DNA of 64,000 nt. It comes from Thermoflavimicrobium daqui. GTDB lineage: Bacteria > Bacillota > Bacilli > Thermoactinomycetales > Thermoactinomycetaceae. Below are positions 32,525 through 41,854 of the stretch, piece after piece. The stretch is taken from the NCBI RefSeq assembly GCF_003313465.1, contig NZ_KZ845663.1, positions 481,911-545,910 of the forward strand, read 5' to 3'. Position 1 is the stretch's first letter. Each line of letters starts with the position of its first letter. A program made the translations under genes and the position numbers. The notes beneath the pieces were generated by a model, which saw nothing but the letters and a program-made list of their open reading frames with translations, did not search any database and was not told the DNA's origin.

Positions 32525-32992
32525 ATGGAAAAATTACTCTTAAAGCAAATTTTAGGCTGCTTAACACTGATTCAGGAAAATTTCGTCGATTTCAGAGATA
32601 ACTTGACTTCTCTCAAACAAGATAGCAATACGATCAAAGAAGATATCCAAATCCTCAAAGATGATATGAGCACACTCAAAAGTGATGTGAACATCCTTAA
32701 AACCGATGTAGAAACCCTAAAAAGTGATGTGAACACCCTTAAAACCGATGTAGAAACTCTTAAAAGTGATGTGAACACCCTCAAAACTGATGTAGAAACT
32801 CTTAAAAGTGATGTTCAGATCCTAAAGAACGACATGATTGAAGTGAAGACTCGTTTGGATTATTTAGAAAATAAAACGGATGGGATTGATAAAAAGGTAA
32901 CTCGGATGGATGCACAAATGAACACATTATCTGCCGACTTTGTTGCAGTTGCCGAAGATGTTTATCAACTTAAAGGTAAACGGGCATTTTGA
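32525..32992 (+). CDS. Coiled-coil protein with tandem 14-residue repeats
   Basis: 155 residues, almost all one long coiled coil. The core is built of a 14-residue unit (DVNTLKTDVETLKS and variants) repeated about 3.5 times, two heptads per unit with Leu/Val at a and d positions. Both ends are less regular, and the C-terminus (DFVAVAEDVYQLKGKRAF) is conserved-looking. Similar Met-start proteins are common in Bacillales and have no known function. ATG 32525 follows GGGAGGCTATCCCT. Alone between two terminators. Confidence 0.7.
   Translation: MEKLLLKQILGCLTLIQENFVDFRDNLTSLKQDSNTIKEDIQILKDDMSTLKSDVNILKTDVETLKSDVNTLKTDVETLKSDVNTLKTDVETLKSDVQILKNDMIEVKTRLDYLENKTDGIDKKVTRMDAQMNTLSADFVAVAEDVYQLKGKRAF
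32668..32822 (+). repeat. 42-bp tandem repeat inside the coiled-coil gene
   Basis: Unit GATGTGAACACCCTTAAAAC plus about 22 more bases repeats about 3.5 times with few differences. Copy number could vary by slippage without breaking the frame, because 42 is a multiple of 3. Confidence 0.8.
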
Positions 32993-33082
32993 TATGTTCT
33001 CTTAACCTCAGTAAACAGAATATTAGTGTTATTTTAGGAATATTACATGATTAATTATCCAAATCTTTGCGCAAATAGTGAA

Positions 33083-33111
33083 GACTCGTCCAAAAATTTT
33101 TGGGACGAGTC
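33083..33111. terminator. Bidirectional terminator
   Basis: GACTCGTCC (33083-33091) pairs with GGACGAGTC (33103-33111), with AAAAATTTTT within the loop. It lies between the coiled-coil gene and the end of queG. Confidence 0.8.
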
Positions 33112-33123
33112 TCTTTGTTATTT

Positions 33124-34257
33124 CTATGATTCTAGTTTTTTTAGCGCTCTTTCAATTTCTATCTGTACTTCAGTATTATGTTCAATATTTTTAGCTTGTA
33201 CTAGAGCATCTTCCGCTTCGAATCCACCTATTTTCCCTAATGCCCAAGCTGCTGTTCCACGTATGACAGGACGCGGATCTTCTAAAAGCAAACGAGACAG
33301 TTCTGGAATTGCAGTTTGATCGCGAAAATGAGCTAAGGCTATCATTGCATTTCGTTGAATTGGCTTTTTACCACGCCACGAACCGGACATTTGCCCAAAC
33401 TCCTTATTAAATTCACGTTTGCTCATCGTAAGTAGTGGCTTTAACAATGGCTTAACTTTTTCTGGTTCTGGTGCAAATTCGGGATGATGATCAAAGTGAA
33501 GACCACGGTTTTTGGGACAAACTGTTTGACAGGTATCACAACCATAAAGGCGATTTCCAATCTTCTCTCGATATTTGTCAGCTAAAAACCCTTTCGTTTG
33601 TGTCAGGTAAGCAATACAAGCTTGTGCATTCAGTTGTCCAGGTTGTACCAAAGCACCGGTTGGACAAGCATCGACACAAATATTACAGTCTCCACATCCA
33701 TCTTCAACGGGGTGATCGGGTGGAATATAGATATCTGTAATCATTTCACCTAGATAAACCCAAGAACCAAACTCTTCTGTAATAAGAGAGGTGTTTTTCC
33801 CGATCCATCCAATTCCGGCACGTTCTGCTACCGCTCGATCAGATAAAGCACCTGTATCTACCATTGACATTATATTTGCTTCAGGGATTAGTTCGTGGAG
33901 ATACATTTGAAGCTGATTTAATTTATCTCGTAACACATGATGATAGTCTTCTCCCCATGAGGCTCGACAAAAAATACCCCGATTGGCCCCAGGTGCTGAT
34001 TTTGGAGGATTTTTCAACTTGGAGGGATAGGCGAGCGCAATCGCAATAATCGTTTTTGCTTCGGGTAAGCTTAAGTCAGGTCGAACCCGTTTCTCGATAT
34101 CAGGCTCTTCAAATCCTGATGCATAACCTTTCTGCTGATGTTCTACCAGTCGTTCCCGTAACTCTACAAAAGGGTCCGCTGAAGCAAATCCGATTTTATC
34201 GATACCTATTTCTTTAGCTTTTACAATGATTTTTTGCTTTAACTCATTCGGGCTCAC
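33124..34257 (-). CDS. queG: Epoxyqueuosine reductase QueG
   Basis: 377 residues from GTG 34257, which lies five bases after GAGGAGGTGA; the open frame extends to 34359 but has no better start. Two 4Fe-4S motifs are visible: CGDCNICVDACPTGAL near 194 and YGCDTCQTVCP near 240. N-terminal KQKIIVKAKEIGIDKIGF and ERAGIGWIGKN near 158 form the cobalamin-binding fold. A C-terminal HEAT-like segment (RPVIRGTAAWALGKIGG) is the tRNA-contacting region. It performs the final step of queuosine synthesis in tRNA. Confidence 0.95.
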   Translation of the reverse strand: MSPNELKQKIIVKAKEIGIDKIGFASADPFVELRERLVEHQQKGYASGFEEPDIEKRVRPDLSLPEAKTIIAIALAYPSKLKNPPKSAPGANRGIFCRASWGEDYHHVLRDKLNQLQMYLHELIPEANIMSMVDTGALSDRAVAERAGIGWIGKNTSLITEEFGSWVYLGEMITDIYIPPDHPVEDGCGDCNICVDACPTGALVQPGQLNAQACIAYLTQTKGFLADKYREKIGNRLYGCDTCQTVCPKNRGLHFDHHPEFAPEPEKVKPLLKPLLTMSKREFNKEFGQMSGSWRGKKPIQRNAMIALAHFRDQTAIPELSRLLLEDPRPVIRGTAAWALGKIGGFEAEDALVQAKNIEHNTEVQIEIERALKKLES

Positions 34258-34345
34258 CTTTATCACCTCCTCTAAATTTTGACCTATTATTATAACATAA
34301 ATATATTTTAAAAACAATGATCTTTTATACTCCAAAAATCTCTTA

Positions 34346-37300
34346 CTATCTACTACCAACGGACGAGTTTACCACCGACGAATTAATTTGCTGGACGGGT
34401 GTAGATGCAACTTCTTTGTCTTTATACTGTAAGGTTCGATTCGCTATTTTATCTAAAGCAAGATATACCAATGGGACAATCACGAGGGTGAGCAAGGTTG
34501 AGGAAATTAAGCCAAAAATCACAACGACAGCAAGAGACCGTGAGATAAGACCACTTTCCATCGAAAAAGCAAGTGGAAGTAAAGCACCAATTGTTGCAAT
34601 TGCTGTCATTAAGATAGGGCGTAAACGAACAGCTCCAGCCTCTATTAGTGCTTGTTTGGTTGCCATTCCTTTATTACGATTTTGAATTACACGATCTAAT
34701 AGTACAATCGCATTCGTCACAACAATTCCAATCAGCATCAGAAAACCAACAAGCGCAGGGACGCCTAAAGCTTCACCCGTCAGAAAAATTCCTATAAATC
34801 CACCTACTACAATAAAAGGGAGTGAAAATAAAATCGCAAATGGTGCTAATGCTTCACCAAAAGAGAAAAACATAACGACATAAACCAAAAGGATCGAGAC
34901 TCCGATGGCAATCGCTAAGCTCTTAAATCCTTTCTGAATCTCTTTTGCTTCTCCTTCAAAATAATATGTCACATCAGAAGGCATCTTCAGTTTTGCTAAT
35001 CGCTTCTCCACCTCTTGTTGAACAGCCATCGTGTTATTTGTAGTAAATTGACCTGTAATAGAAAGGTATTTTTGTTGATTTAATCGATGAATAGCCGCTG
35101 GAGCCAGTACCTCTTCTATTTTAGCTACATTTGATAGCTGTACAGGGGATCCATCTATATTCGGAATCATTTGTGATTCCAACTCTTCTAGTTGCTTCCA
35201 GTCCTGTACTTCTAATCCGATTTTCACTTCATGATCTTCAATTTTCATAGTAGAAGTTCCAGTTGTTAATGTTTCTCCTCCGATCATCCTTCTTACACCA
35301 GCTACCACCATATCAGTAGTTACTCCATATTGATTAGCCTTATTCATATTTACATCAATAGATATTTGTGGCTTCTTTTCTGACCAATTTGATTTTACAT
35401 TTGATATCCTAGATACTTTTTGAATTTCTGCTACCATTCTATTACCTGCTTGTTTTAAGCTCGTTTCATTAGAAGCAGTTGCTATTACATATAGACCACT
35501 CCCGCTTGTTGTTATACTTAATGGGCTTACCGTAGCTATATATCCATTTCCTAAACGATCAGCAAACCGTTTCAGATCATCAGCAAATTTGGCTGTCCCT
35601 TGCTTTGTTATTTCCTCCTTTAGTTCAATTTGTGCACGCAACTCTTCGTTTTGTACATGGGATTGGAATTGCTTTACATCATGGTGCGAAAGTAAAAATT
35701 GATCTAGGCGTTCAACAGATTCTGAAATCCTTTCTTTGTTCTCTCCATCTGGAAAACTAACCTGCAATTGGTACGATTCTGTTTTATCTGCTGGTAAAAA
35801 GTGAACAGGAATAAAAGGCCATAAACAACACGAACCAATCAATAACAACATCGTAATCACTGCTAATTTCCCTTGGTTCTTAAAAGACCATAGTAAGACT
35901 TTCCGATAGATTCCTTGCAACGTTTTTCGCTTTTGATCATGTGGTAAACTTCTACATAGAAAGAAATGAGCCATCAATGGGACAACCGTAATAGCTACTA
36001 TTAAAGAAAAAAATAGTGACACAATCACAGCAACAGCGAACGGTTGAAACAAACGCCCAATTACACCTGGTACAAATAACAACACTACAAAAGCAACAAT
36101 TGTCGTTAATGTTGAAGAAGTAATTGCATGCCCAACCTCTCCTGTAGCCTGAAGAATCATCTGCCTATTCCGCCTACGACTAATAGCAAATCGACGATAA
36201 GTATTTTCAATAACAACGATTGAATCATCTACAACACGTCCTGTTGCCACTGCCATACCCGCTAATGTCATTATATTTAAGCTATAATCCATGTATTTCA
36301 AAACTATGATCGAAGCCAAAATCGATAATGGAATTGATAAAGCAGCAACAAGTGTTGTCCATCCATTTCTTAAAAAGAGAAATGTAATAATTACTGCAAA
36401 AACAGCACCTAAGAGAGCTTCGCGCCACATTTGATCGACTGATTTTTGAATAGCTTTTGAACGATCATGAATAAAGACCATTTCGGTACTATTAGGAAGA
36501 TGAAGACGTTCTAATTTTTGTTTAACTTGTTTAATAATCTCAACAGCATTCGCACCTGGCTGAGAGTAAATCTCAACAATTACCGCCTCTTTTCCATTTA
36601 AATGGGTAGAGGATATTTCTGACTCCTCATCATTTACCATCGCGACATCCGATAATTTTATATTTGAACGAAGAGGGAAATTTTGCAGTTGCTCGATGGA
36701 ATTAATTTCACCACCTACGACTACAGGCAGTCTCTTTTGATCTAAATTCGTTTGCCCAGCAGAGATCTTCAAATGATTTGATTGAAGAGTTTGTTTAATT
36801 TGATCATAAGAGAGTGAGTTGCTTCTTGCTTTGGCAGGATCAATCCGTATGACTAAATTTTGATTGTCCCCACCTTTGGTCTCAATATGTCCTACACCTT
36901 CAATCGCCATCAAAATAGGTTTGACATGCTGGTCTAAATACTTCCGCAAGTCCTTTTGACTTTTCTGATAAGAGATTAAGCCAAACGAAAATACCTCTCC
37001 TTGTGTTGGATCAATCCGCTGTACCTGTAATTTTTGTGCATGAGAAGGAAGTGAAATTGTTGATAATGTTTGATTTACCTCTTTCTCCATTTCCTCTATA
37101 TCATAGTGATCATCAAATTCTAAAATCGCCTCGACTAAGTCAGGCTTAGCAGTCAAGTAAATATTTTTTAATCCTTTTTGCCCTGACAGTGCTTGTTCAA
37201 GAGGCTTTCCCACATATTCTAAACTTTGATCTGGGGTTGCCCCTGGGTAAGAAACATATACACTCAAATAGGGAACATTGGCATAAGGAAACATTTCCAT

Positions 37301-37402
37301 CTTCATTGTTTGTATCGAATAAATACCACCGGTTACTACCAATATCATCATAAACAATATGGCTACTCCATTTTTCAACGAAAATTGTGTTAATCGACTC
37401 AT
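34346..37402 (-). CDS. RND-family efflux transporter (SwrC/AcrB-like)
   Basis: 1018 residues with the 12-segment RND layout: first membrane segment at 13-33, a large periplasm-type loop, segments 2-6 at about 335-470, a second loop and the C-terminal segments. Proton-relay acids lie in MAVATGRVVDDSIVVIENT near 395. In Gram-positives such SwrC-like proteins export surfactants, fatty acids or lipids and work without an outer-membrane partner. No adaptor gene is adjacent. The ATG at 37402 is preceded by GGGAGATAGGCCGA. Substrate unknown. Confidence 0.9.
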   Translation of the reverse strand: MSRLTQFSLKNGVAILFMMILVVTGGIYSIQTMKMEMFPYANVPYLSVYVSYPGATPDQSLEYVGKPLEQALSGQKGLKNIYLTAKPDLVEAILEFDDHYDIEEMEKEVNQTLSTISLPSHAQKLQVQRIDPTQGEVFSFGLISYQKSQKDLRKYLDQHVKPILMAIEGVGHIETKGGDNQNLVIRIDPAKARSNSLSYDQIKQTLQSNHLKISAGQTNLDQKRLPVVVGGEINSIEQLQNFPLRSNIKLSDVAMVNDEESEISSTHLNGKEAVIVEIYSQPGANAVEIIKQVKQKLERLHLPNSTEMVFIHDRSKAIQKSVDQMWREALLGAVFAVIITFLFLRNGWTTLVAALSIPLSILASIIVLKYMDYSLNIMTLAGMAVATGRVVDDSIVVIENTYRRFAISRRRNRQMILQATGEVGHAITSSTLTTIVAFVVLLFVPGVIGRLFQPFAVAVIVSLFFSLIVAITVVPLMAHFFLCRSLPHDQKRKTLQGIYRKVLLWSFKNQGKLAVITMLLLIGSCCLWPFIPVHFLPADKTESYQLQVSFPDGENKERISESVERLDQFLLSHHDVKQFQSHVQNEELRAQIELKEEITKQGTAKFADDLKRFADRLGNGYIATVSPLSITTSGSGLYVIATASNETSLKQAGNRMVAEIQKVSRISNVKSNWSEKKPQISIDVNMNKANQYGVTTDMVVAGVRRMIGGETLTTGTSTMKIEDHEVKIGLEVQDWKQLEELESQMIPNIDGSPVQLSNVAKIEEVLAPAAIHRLNQQKYLSITGQFTTNNTMAVQQEVEKRLAKLKMPSDVTYYFEGEAKEIQKGFKSLAIAIGVSILLVYVVMFFSFGEALAPFAILFSLPFIVVGGFIGIFLTGEALGVPALVGFLMLIGIVVTNAIVLLDRVIQNRNKGMATKQALIEAGAVRLRPILMTAIATIGALLPLAFSMESGLISRSLAVVVIFGLISSTLLTLVIVPLVYLALDKIANRTLQYKDKEVASTPVQQINSSVVNSSVGSR

Positions 37403-37712
37403 TCGGCCTATCTCCCTTCCCTATTTGCTGATCTATTTAAAATAGTATGTAAACCATAATGAAAAGATAACACAAATAAAACTATATAAAGGTATATAAA
37501 ACAATCTAGCTTTATCCTTTTTCTTTTTTAATTTTATCTGATAATATAAAGATATAATACCTCCTTCTTCCAAAATAAAATTTATAATTTACTTTTATAT
37601 GTTATACTTCAGTCAATTTCCTCAAGTATAGCAAAGCATTTTCACGAAATAAATGACGGAATAGATACATTTTTTAAATAATCAATTTATTATAAATTAA
37701 AATACTTATATA
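37403..37712. other. AT-rich intergenic region upstream of the RND gene
   Basis: 310 bases of very AT-rich sequence with no coding signal. It should contain the RND gene promoter, but I see no convincing site. Confidence 0.35.
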
Positions 37713-37750
37713 AAAAAGCACTCTGATTTATCTAAACAGGAGTGCTTTTT
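37713..37750 (-). terminator. Terminator of the rnhA unit
   Basis: AAAAAGCACTC (37713-37723) pairs with GAGTGCTTTTT (37740-37750); on the minus strand a TTTTTT run follows. Works in both directions. Confidence 0.88.
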
Positions 37751-37819
37751 GTAATCAATTACCATTATCTATTAAATATCAAAACAGACAAGGAACACTT
37801 TTAATCCATCTATCTATTT

Positions 37820-38239
37820 TTAACTTTTAGATTTGGGTACAGCAGCCCTTGCCAGTTCATCACAACGATTATTTAGATCCACATTACTATGTCCTTTTAC
37901 CTTAATAAATTCCACCTCATGCAGACGTACTAGCTTAAGAAGCTCTCGCCATAAATCTTCATTCTTCTTAAAACCTGTACGTTCCCATTTCTCAAACCAT
38001 TTTTGATGAAAACAATTCACAATATAAGCACTATCGGAATGTACCTTTACACGACATGGTTCTTTTAGTGCCCGTAACGCTTCGATTACAGCTGTTAATT
38101 CCATCCGGTTATTTGTGGTGTTTTTCTCACCACCTGATAATTCCTTATAATGCTCTCCATAAATTAAGATCGCTGCCCAGCCACCCGGACCCGGATTATA
38201 TGAGCAAGCACCATCTGTATAAATAATGATTTCTTTCAT
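37820..38239 (-). CDS. rnhA: Ribonuclease HI
   Basis: 139 residues, bacterial type 1 RNase H. Catalytic acids are visible: YTDGACSYNPG (Asp), NRMELTAVIEAL (Glu), VHSDSAYIVN (Asp) and the C-terminal NRCDELARAA (Asp); the basic handle WFEKWERTGFKKNEDLW is present. It cuts RNA in RNA-DNA hybrids. ATG 38239 lies six bases after GGAGG; the open frame begins six bases earlier at a TTG. It follows the ABC-class ATPase gene with a 2-base gap. Confidence 0.95.
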   Translation of the reverse strand: MKEIIIYTDGACSYNPGPGGWAAILIYGEHYKELSGGEKNTTNNRMELTAVIEALRALKEPCRVKVHSDSAYIVNCFHQKWFEKWERTGFKKNEDLWRELLKLVRLHEVEFIKVKGHSNVDLNNRCDELARAAVPKSKS

Positions 38240-38241
38240 TT

Positions 38242-39951
38242 TCAACCTCCAGAGCGAATCACTAGGGATCGTAAACGATTAATAGCACCAGCTAATTCAA
38301 ATTTTCTCGGCAAGCTCAAATAACCAGGATGTTTTCCATAATATGGCGATATCACATCAAGTCCCTGTGTCTTAATTTGTGTATACACTTTTTCAATGAG
38401 TTCATCTAATGTTTGTCTACCATCAGCCAACTCACCGACCCGATAAATCATCCATGCAATAGCTTGCACTTGACTGACATCCACCAATTGTTCTAAAGCA
38501 GTTAAATCAATCTGATGCATGCCAAAAATAATAGTATGTAAACCTTTTGCATCCATTTTTTCTTTTTTTCCTTTTGAAGCATCAAATCCTTTCTTAAGAG
38601 GAACACGTTGGGTAAGCTTACCAAATTGCTCTCCGCCTTCAAATTGACGTTCTACAATGCTATCGTTCGCAATTTGCTTTGCTTTTTTGGTTACATCATA
38701 TGGAACATATTGATCCATTAAAATCACCTGATCAGCTACCTCAAAATAATCACCAGATCCCCCTAGAACCAAAATACTAGAAACACCTTGCTCTTTATAT
38801 AGTTGCTGAATTTTATCAATCAATGGGGTGATTGGTTCTTTTTCTTTTGTGACTAAGCTTTGCATCCTTGCATCACGAATCATAAAGTTGGTAGCACTTG
38901 TGTCCTCATCAATTAAGAGACAAGAACATCCTATCTCTAGACTTTCCATGATATAAGCTGCTTGTGAAGTACTTCCGCTCGCATCCTCTGTCGAAAATTG
39001 CTTTGTATCTTGTCCAAATGGCAAATGATTAATAAAAGGCGAAATATTGACCTTTTCTACACGCCGACCATCTTCAGCTCTAATTTTCACTGCCTTCGGA
39101 TCTGTCAGTACATACTCTCTACCATCTTGCTCGATATGATTATAAACCCCTCGTTCAATAGCACGGAGTAATGTACTTTTACCATGATATCCTCCTCCAA
39201 TAATAAGGCTTATTCCTGTTGGAATAGCCATCCCAGATATAGAGTCACCATGAGGAACTTTTACCACTTTTTTCATTGTCGGAGGAGCTTGAAAAGGAAT
39301 CACATTCATTTGCTGTAAGGGTCGATCACTGATTCCACTTTCCCTTGGTAGTATCGCCCCATCTGCTATAAAAGCAATCCACTTTTGCCGAGACATCTCT
39401 TGACGAATCGCTTGTTGATTATCTACTAACTTCATTCGTCTTTCAATTTTTAATAAATCCTCTTCATTTAAAAAAAAGGATTGTTTTACCAAAAACGGAA
39501 GCTGTTCAACTAACATCTCTTTCGCCTGTCGTCCTAATACCGTTCTCCCTTGTGCAGGCAGCCCGATCGAAATGCGCGCTTCTGCAAAATCTTCATTTAC
39601 TACAACAGCCGTTCGCTCAAGAATTTCTTGACCTGGACAATCAATGGTAAAGAGCCCACTTTTCCCACTACCACGCTTCCTTGAAAGCTGGTCAATTTGT
39701 TTAACCCATTTTCGGAGCAAATAATCCTCTAATGCGATTTGGCGAACTTTTGTTTGAATCCAATCCGAATGAAATTTTAGATGTGCTTGCATTACACGTA
39801 TCCGAATACGAGAGGGGGTAGCAAAAGGATCTCCCTGTACATAGTCAACTAAAAGCTTAAACAAGGGAAATTGGTATCCCCCTTGTAAATCTTTATATGC
39901 TTTATATCCTTTTCCATCAATTCTCTCTAAAATTTGTATCAGATTCTTCAT
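38242..39951 (-). CDS. Predicted ATPase of the ABC class (ABC_ATPase family)
   Basis: 569 residues of the stand-alone ABC_ATPase family: RIDGKGYKAYKDLQGGYQ at the start, Walker A IIGGGYHGKSTLLRAIERG near 250, then the long segment with SCLLIDEDTSATNFMIRD (Walker B) near 345 and ILVLGGSGDYFEVADQVI near 395. The family lacks membrane domains, its role is not established, and RNA-linked functions have been suggested. Here it forms a unit with rnhA, which may hint at nucleic-acid work. ATG 39951. Confidence 0.88.
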   Translation of the reverse strand: MKNLIQILERIDGKGYKAYKDLQGGYQFPLFKLLVDYVQGDPFATPSRIRIRVMQAHLKFHSDWIQTKVRQIALEDYLLRKWVKQIDQLSRKRGSGKSGLFTIDCPGQEILERTAVVVNEDFAEARISIGLPAQGRTVLGRQAKEMLVEQLPFLVKQSFFLNEEDLLKIERRMKLVDNQQAIRQEMSRQKWIAFIADGAILPRESGISDRPLQQMNVIPFQAPPTMKKVVKVPHGDSISGMAIPTGISLIIGGGYHGKSTLLRAIERGVYNHIEQDGREYVLTDPKAVKIRAEDGRRVEKVNISPFINHLPFGQDTKQFSTEDASGSTSQAAYIMESLEIGCSCLLIDEDTSATNFMIRDARMQSLVTKEKEPITPLIDKIQQLYKEQGVSSILVLGGSGDYFEVADQVILMDQYVPYDVTKKAKQIANDSIVERQFEGGEQFGKLTQRVPLKKGFDASKGKKEKMDAKGLHTIIFGMHQIDLTALEQLVDVSQVQAIAWMIYRVGELADGRQTLDELIEKVYTQIKTQGLDVISPYYGKHPGYLSLPRKFELAGAINRLRSLVIRSGG

Positions 39952-40381
39952 CTTTCACACTTTCCACCCTTACCAATAATTGTCAAGTTTTTAACCCACA
40001 TGCTCCTCATAATAAAAGGAGAGCACTCATACTTTCTATTATGTCAAAACGAGTGCTCTCTTTCTATTTACATCATCTTTTTCCAACCTTTTTCCCAAAC
40101 TAATTAATATATAAATAATTTATATTAATAAATCAATACACAATATTCATCGTATAAATACATCCATATTTAATATAGAGCATATTGTATAATTCAATCC
40201 AAAACCTAGATCATTTCTGGAACGAGAGCGACTCGTTTTTTGTAGAATCGACTTTTCCCTGAGGACAAGAGTTGTCTCAAAAGCAATTTCTCAGAAACTC
40301 TATGGATCGATTAAAGCTATAGGAGTAAGTAGAGAAGCGATGAGCGGTTGGTTCATGCAACATTCTCTAATATAAATTATT
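39952..40381. other. Intergenic region with terminator and a coding-like remnant
   Basis: 430 bases. Apart from the terminator at 40019-40060, a plus-strand stretch up to 40374 (containing VVSKAISQKLYGSIKAIG and VSREAMSGWFMQHSLI, then TAA) reads like protein but has no start; it may be the end of a lost gene. Confidence 0.3.
40019..40060. terminator. Terminator-like hairpin
   Basis: GAGAGCACTC (40019-40028) pairs with GAGTGCTCTC (40051-40060), followed by TTTCTATTT on the plus strand. It lies upstream of the ATPase gene; for the minus-strand 40382 gene it would be the downstream stop. Confidence 0.65.
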
Positions 40382-40621
40382 TCATGCCTTCAATTTATTG
40401 AGCCACCGACGTAAAAGTGATCCCCTTCCAAGTTTACCAAAATAGTTTAATTTGTCTTCGCCATACTCCACTCCTCTCATATCATCTACAGATAATCCAT
40501 AGGCCGATACAAACTGTTTAATCTCTTTGGAATTCCGCACTTTTCTTACAGCATTTGTTTCCAAATTGTACACATACAATGTTTTATTAGCCTCATCGAT
40601 CCAAAACTTAATCTGATCCAT
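40382..40621 (-). CDS. Small conserved-looking hypothetical protein
   Basis: 79 residues from ATG 40621 (MDQIKFWIDEANKTLYVYN), with GGAGG 11 bases upstream; the open frame starts six codons earlier. Beta-strand N-terminus, then helical SAYGLSVDDMRGVEYGE and a basic C-terminus (RRWLNKLKA). No recognised family. Solitary, with a terminator-like hairpin downstream at 40019-40060. Confidence 0.55.
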   Translation of the reverse strand: MDQIKFWIDEANKTLYVYNLETNAVRKVRNSKEIKQFVSAYGLSVDDMRGVEYGEDKLNYFGKLGRGSLLRRWLNKLKA

Positions 40622-40649
40622 TCTACAAAATACCTCCATATTAAAATAG

Positions 40650-41012
40650 GGACTCCAGATTTTTCACCTGTATCGAGCGGCTCAAATAAAAAACAACATC
40701 ATTTGCAAAGTATATTTGTAGCAAGTAGTTCAATAGGAGCTAAAACCCTTAGTGCATCTACTTTTTAAAACAAATCATTTTTCGTGAGACGGATGTTTGC
40801 ATTAAGCACTGGTGGGAATAGTTCAAAAATGATGAGTGGCAAAATAGTAGGCAATCTTTAAAGAGGATTAAAACTAAATCTAGTTGACCCATATTATATA
40901 CAACAGACAAAAAAATGGCAAATACAGGGAATAGTAGACATGAAATCATTTGAAACTGATACTACCCAGATCAACTTTAATTTAAACGTAAAAAATTTCA
41001 TTGATCCTTAAA
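40650..41012 (+). pseudogene. Degenerate coding region with in-frame stops
   Basis: One plus-strand frame reads as protein for about 115 codons, broken by two TAA codons. It includes TPDFSPVSSGSNKKQHH, NKSFFVRRMFALSTGG, then LNLVDPYYIQQTKKWQIQG and ETDTTQINFNLNVKNFIDP before a final TAA near 41010. The composition is protein-like throughout, but there is no start codon or ribosome site and I do not recognise the family. It is most simply a decayed gene. A minus-strand open frame in the same place looks like a shadow. Confidence 0.3.
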
Positions 41013-41050
41013 TATAAAAAAAACCAAGGTTCATCTCCTTGATTTTATCG

Positions 41051-41127
41051 TGGTCGGGATGACAGGATTCGAACCTGCGACCCCCTGGTCCCAAACCAGG
41101 TGCTCTACCAAGCTGAGCCACATCCCG
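41051..41127 (-). tRNA. tRNA-Pro (TGG), copy 2
   Basis: On the minus strand CGGGATGTGGCTCAGCTTGG, D-arm with GGTAGAGC, anticodon loop TTTGGGA (anticodon TGG), T-loop GGTTCGAATCC, acceptor CATCCCG and encoded CCA (41051-41053). 77 bases. Identical to the copy at 41170-41246, which lies upstream in the same transcript. Confidence 0.97.
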
Positions 41128-41169
41128 GTATTCGTTTATAAAATCAAATGATCAACCTTGGTTTTATCG

Positions 41170-41246
41170 TGGTCGGGATGACAGGATTCGAACCTGCGAC
41201 CCCCTGGTCCCAAACCAGGTGCTCTACCAAGCTGAGCCACATCCCG
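41170..41246 (-). tRNA. tRNA-Pro (TGG), copy 1
   Basis: Same 77-base tRNA as at 41051-41127, with encoded CCA, separated by a 42-base spacer. The spacers after each copy also share sequence (TTGATTTTATCGTGG and TTGGTTTTATCGTGG), which shows that the pair arose by tandem duplication of a unit of about 119 bases. Confidence 0.97.
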
Positions 41247-41279
41247 ATGTTCGTTTAATTTACCGCAGCGACAATAAAT

Positions 41280-41308
41280 AATCTACCATGTAACTTACAT
41301 ACAGTCAA
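41280..41308 (-). promoter_or_regulatory. Promoter of the tRNA-Pro pair
   Basis: On the minus strand TTGACT (41308-41303), 17-base spacer, TAGATT (41285-41280), about 34 bases before the first tRNA. Confidence 0.7.
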
Positions 41309-41406
41309 TACTTATTTTGAAGTTATTCTATTCTGAATACTGATGAACCCTATTCGCTTTAATTAATTAGATTAAAACGAATGCTATTTTAAAAGATAAC
41401 ACTATA

Positions 41407-41427
41407 TGTTATAGTATATATATAACA
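41407..41427. promoter_or_regulatory. Operator of the YtrA-type regulator
   Basis: TGTTATA (41407-41413) and TATAACA (41421-41427) form an inverted repeat with a 7-base centre, 23 bases before the GntR start. This is the form of operator expected for an autoregulating YtrA-family repressor. Confidence 0.65.
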
Positions 41428-41449
41428 GATAGTAAAGGTGAGACTTATT

Positions 41450-41854
41450 ATGTTAATCGAAATCGATTTAGAATCAGATTTACCGATTTACTCACAGCTG
41501 GTTAACCAAATCATCGAGGGTATTGCTACAGGTCATCTTAAACCGGGAGAAGGTCTTCCTTCTGTACGTACCCTAGCTGCAGATTTAGGTATTAACTTGC
41601 ATACGGTAAACAAGGCATATCAGATCCTAAAGCAGAAAGGCTTTGTACTTATTCACCGGCAAAAAGGAGTTGTTATCCAACCACAAGGTATTGCAAAAGC
41701 GGATGCCTATTTTATTGAAGGTATAAAAGAAACAGTGAAACCCTTAGTTGCCGAGTCGATATGTAGAGACATTTCCGAAGAAGAGTTTATTACTTACTGT
41801 AGGGAATTATTCTCTTACTTTCACAAACAAAAAGGAGGATTTTCCAATGAATAA
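41450..41854 (+). CDS. GntR-family transcriptional regulator, YtrA subfamily
   Basis: 134 residues. Winged-helix domain LPIYSQLVNQIIEGIATGHLKPGEGLPSVRTLAADLGIN with recognition helix LHTVNKAYQILKQKG, followed by a short YtrA-type C-terminal tail (about 40 residues, too short for ligand binding). ATG 41450 lies about nine bases after AAAGGTGAG; an upstream GTG (41438) is less likely. It overlaps the next gene by 8 bases and probably represses this two-gene operon through 41407-41427. Confidence 0.9.
   Translation: MLIEIDLESDLPIYSQLVNQIIEGIATGHLKPGEGLPSVRTLAADLGINLHTVNKAYQILKQKGFVLIHRQKGVVIQPQGIAKADAYFIEGIKETVKPLVAESICRDISEEEFITYCRELFSYFHKQKGGFSNE

Noticed and set aside
40758-40949. Minus-strand ORF of 63 codons
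   Set aside because: No ribosome site; the plus strand of the same stretch reads as a decayed gene, so this frame is probably a shadow.
41051-41246. Possible CRISPR-like repeat pair
   Set aside because: The two near-identical blocks are complete tRNA-Pro genes.
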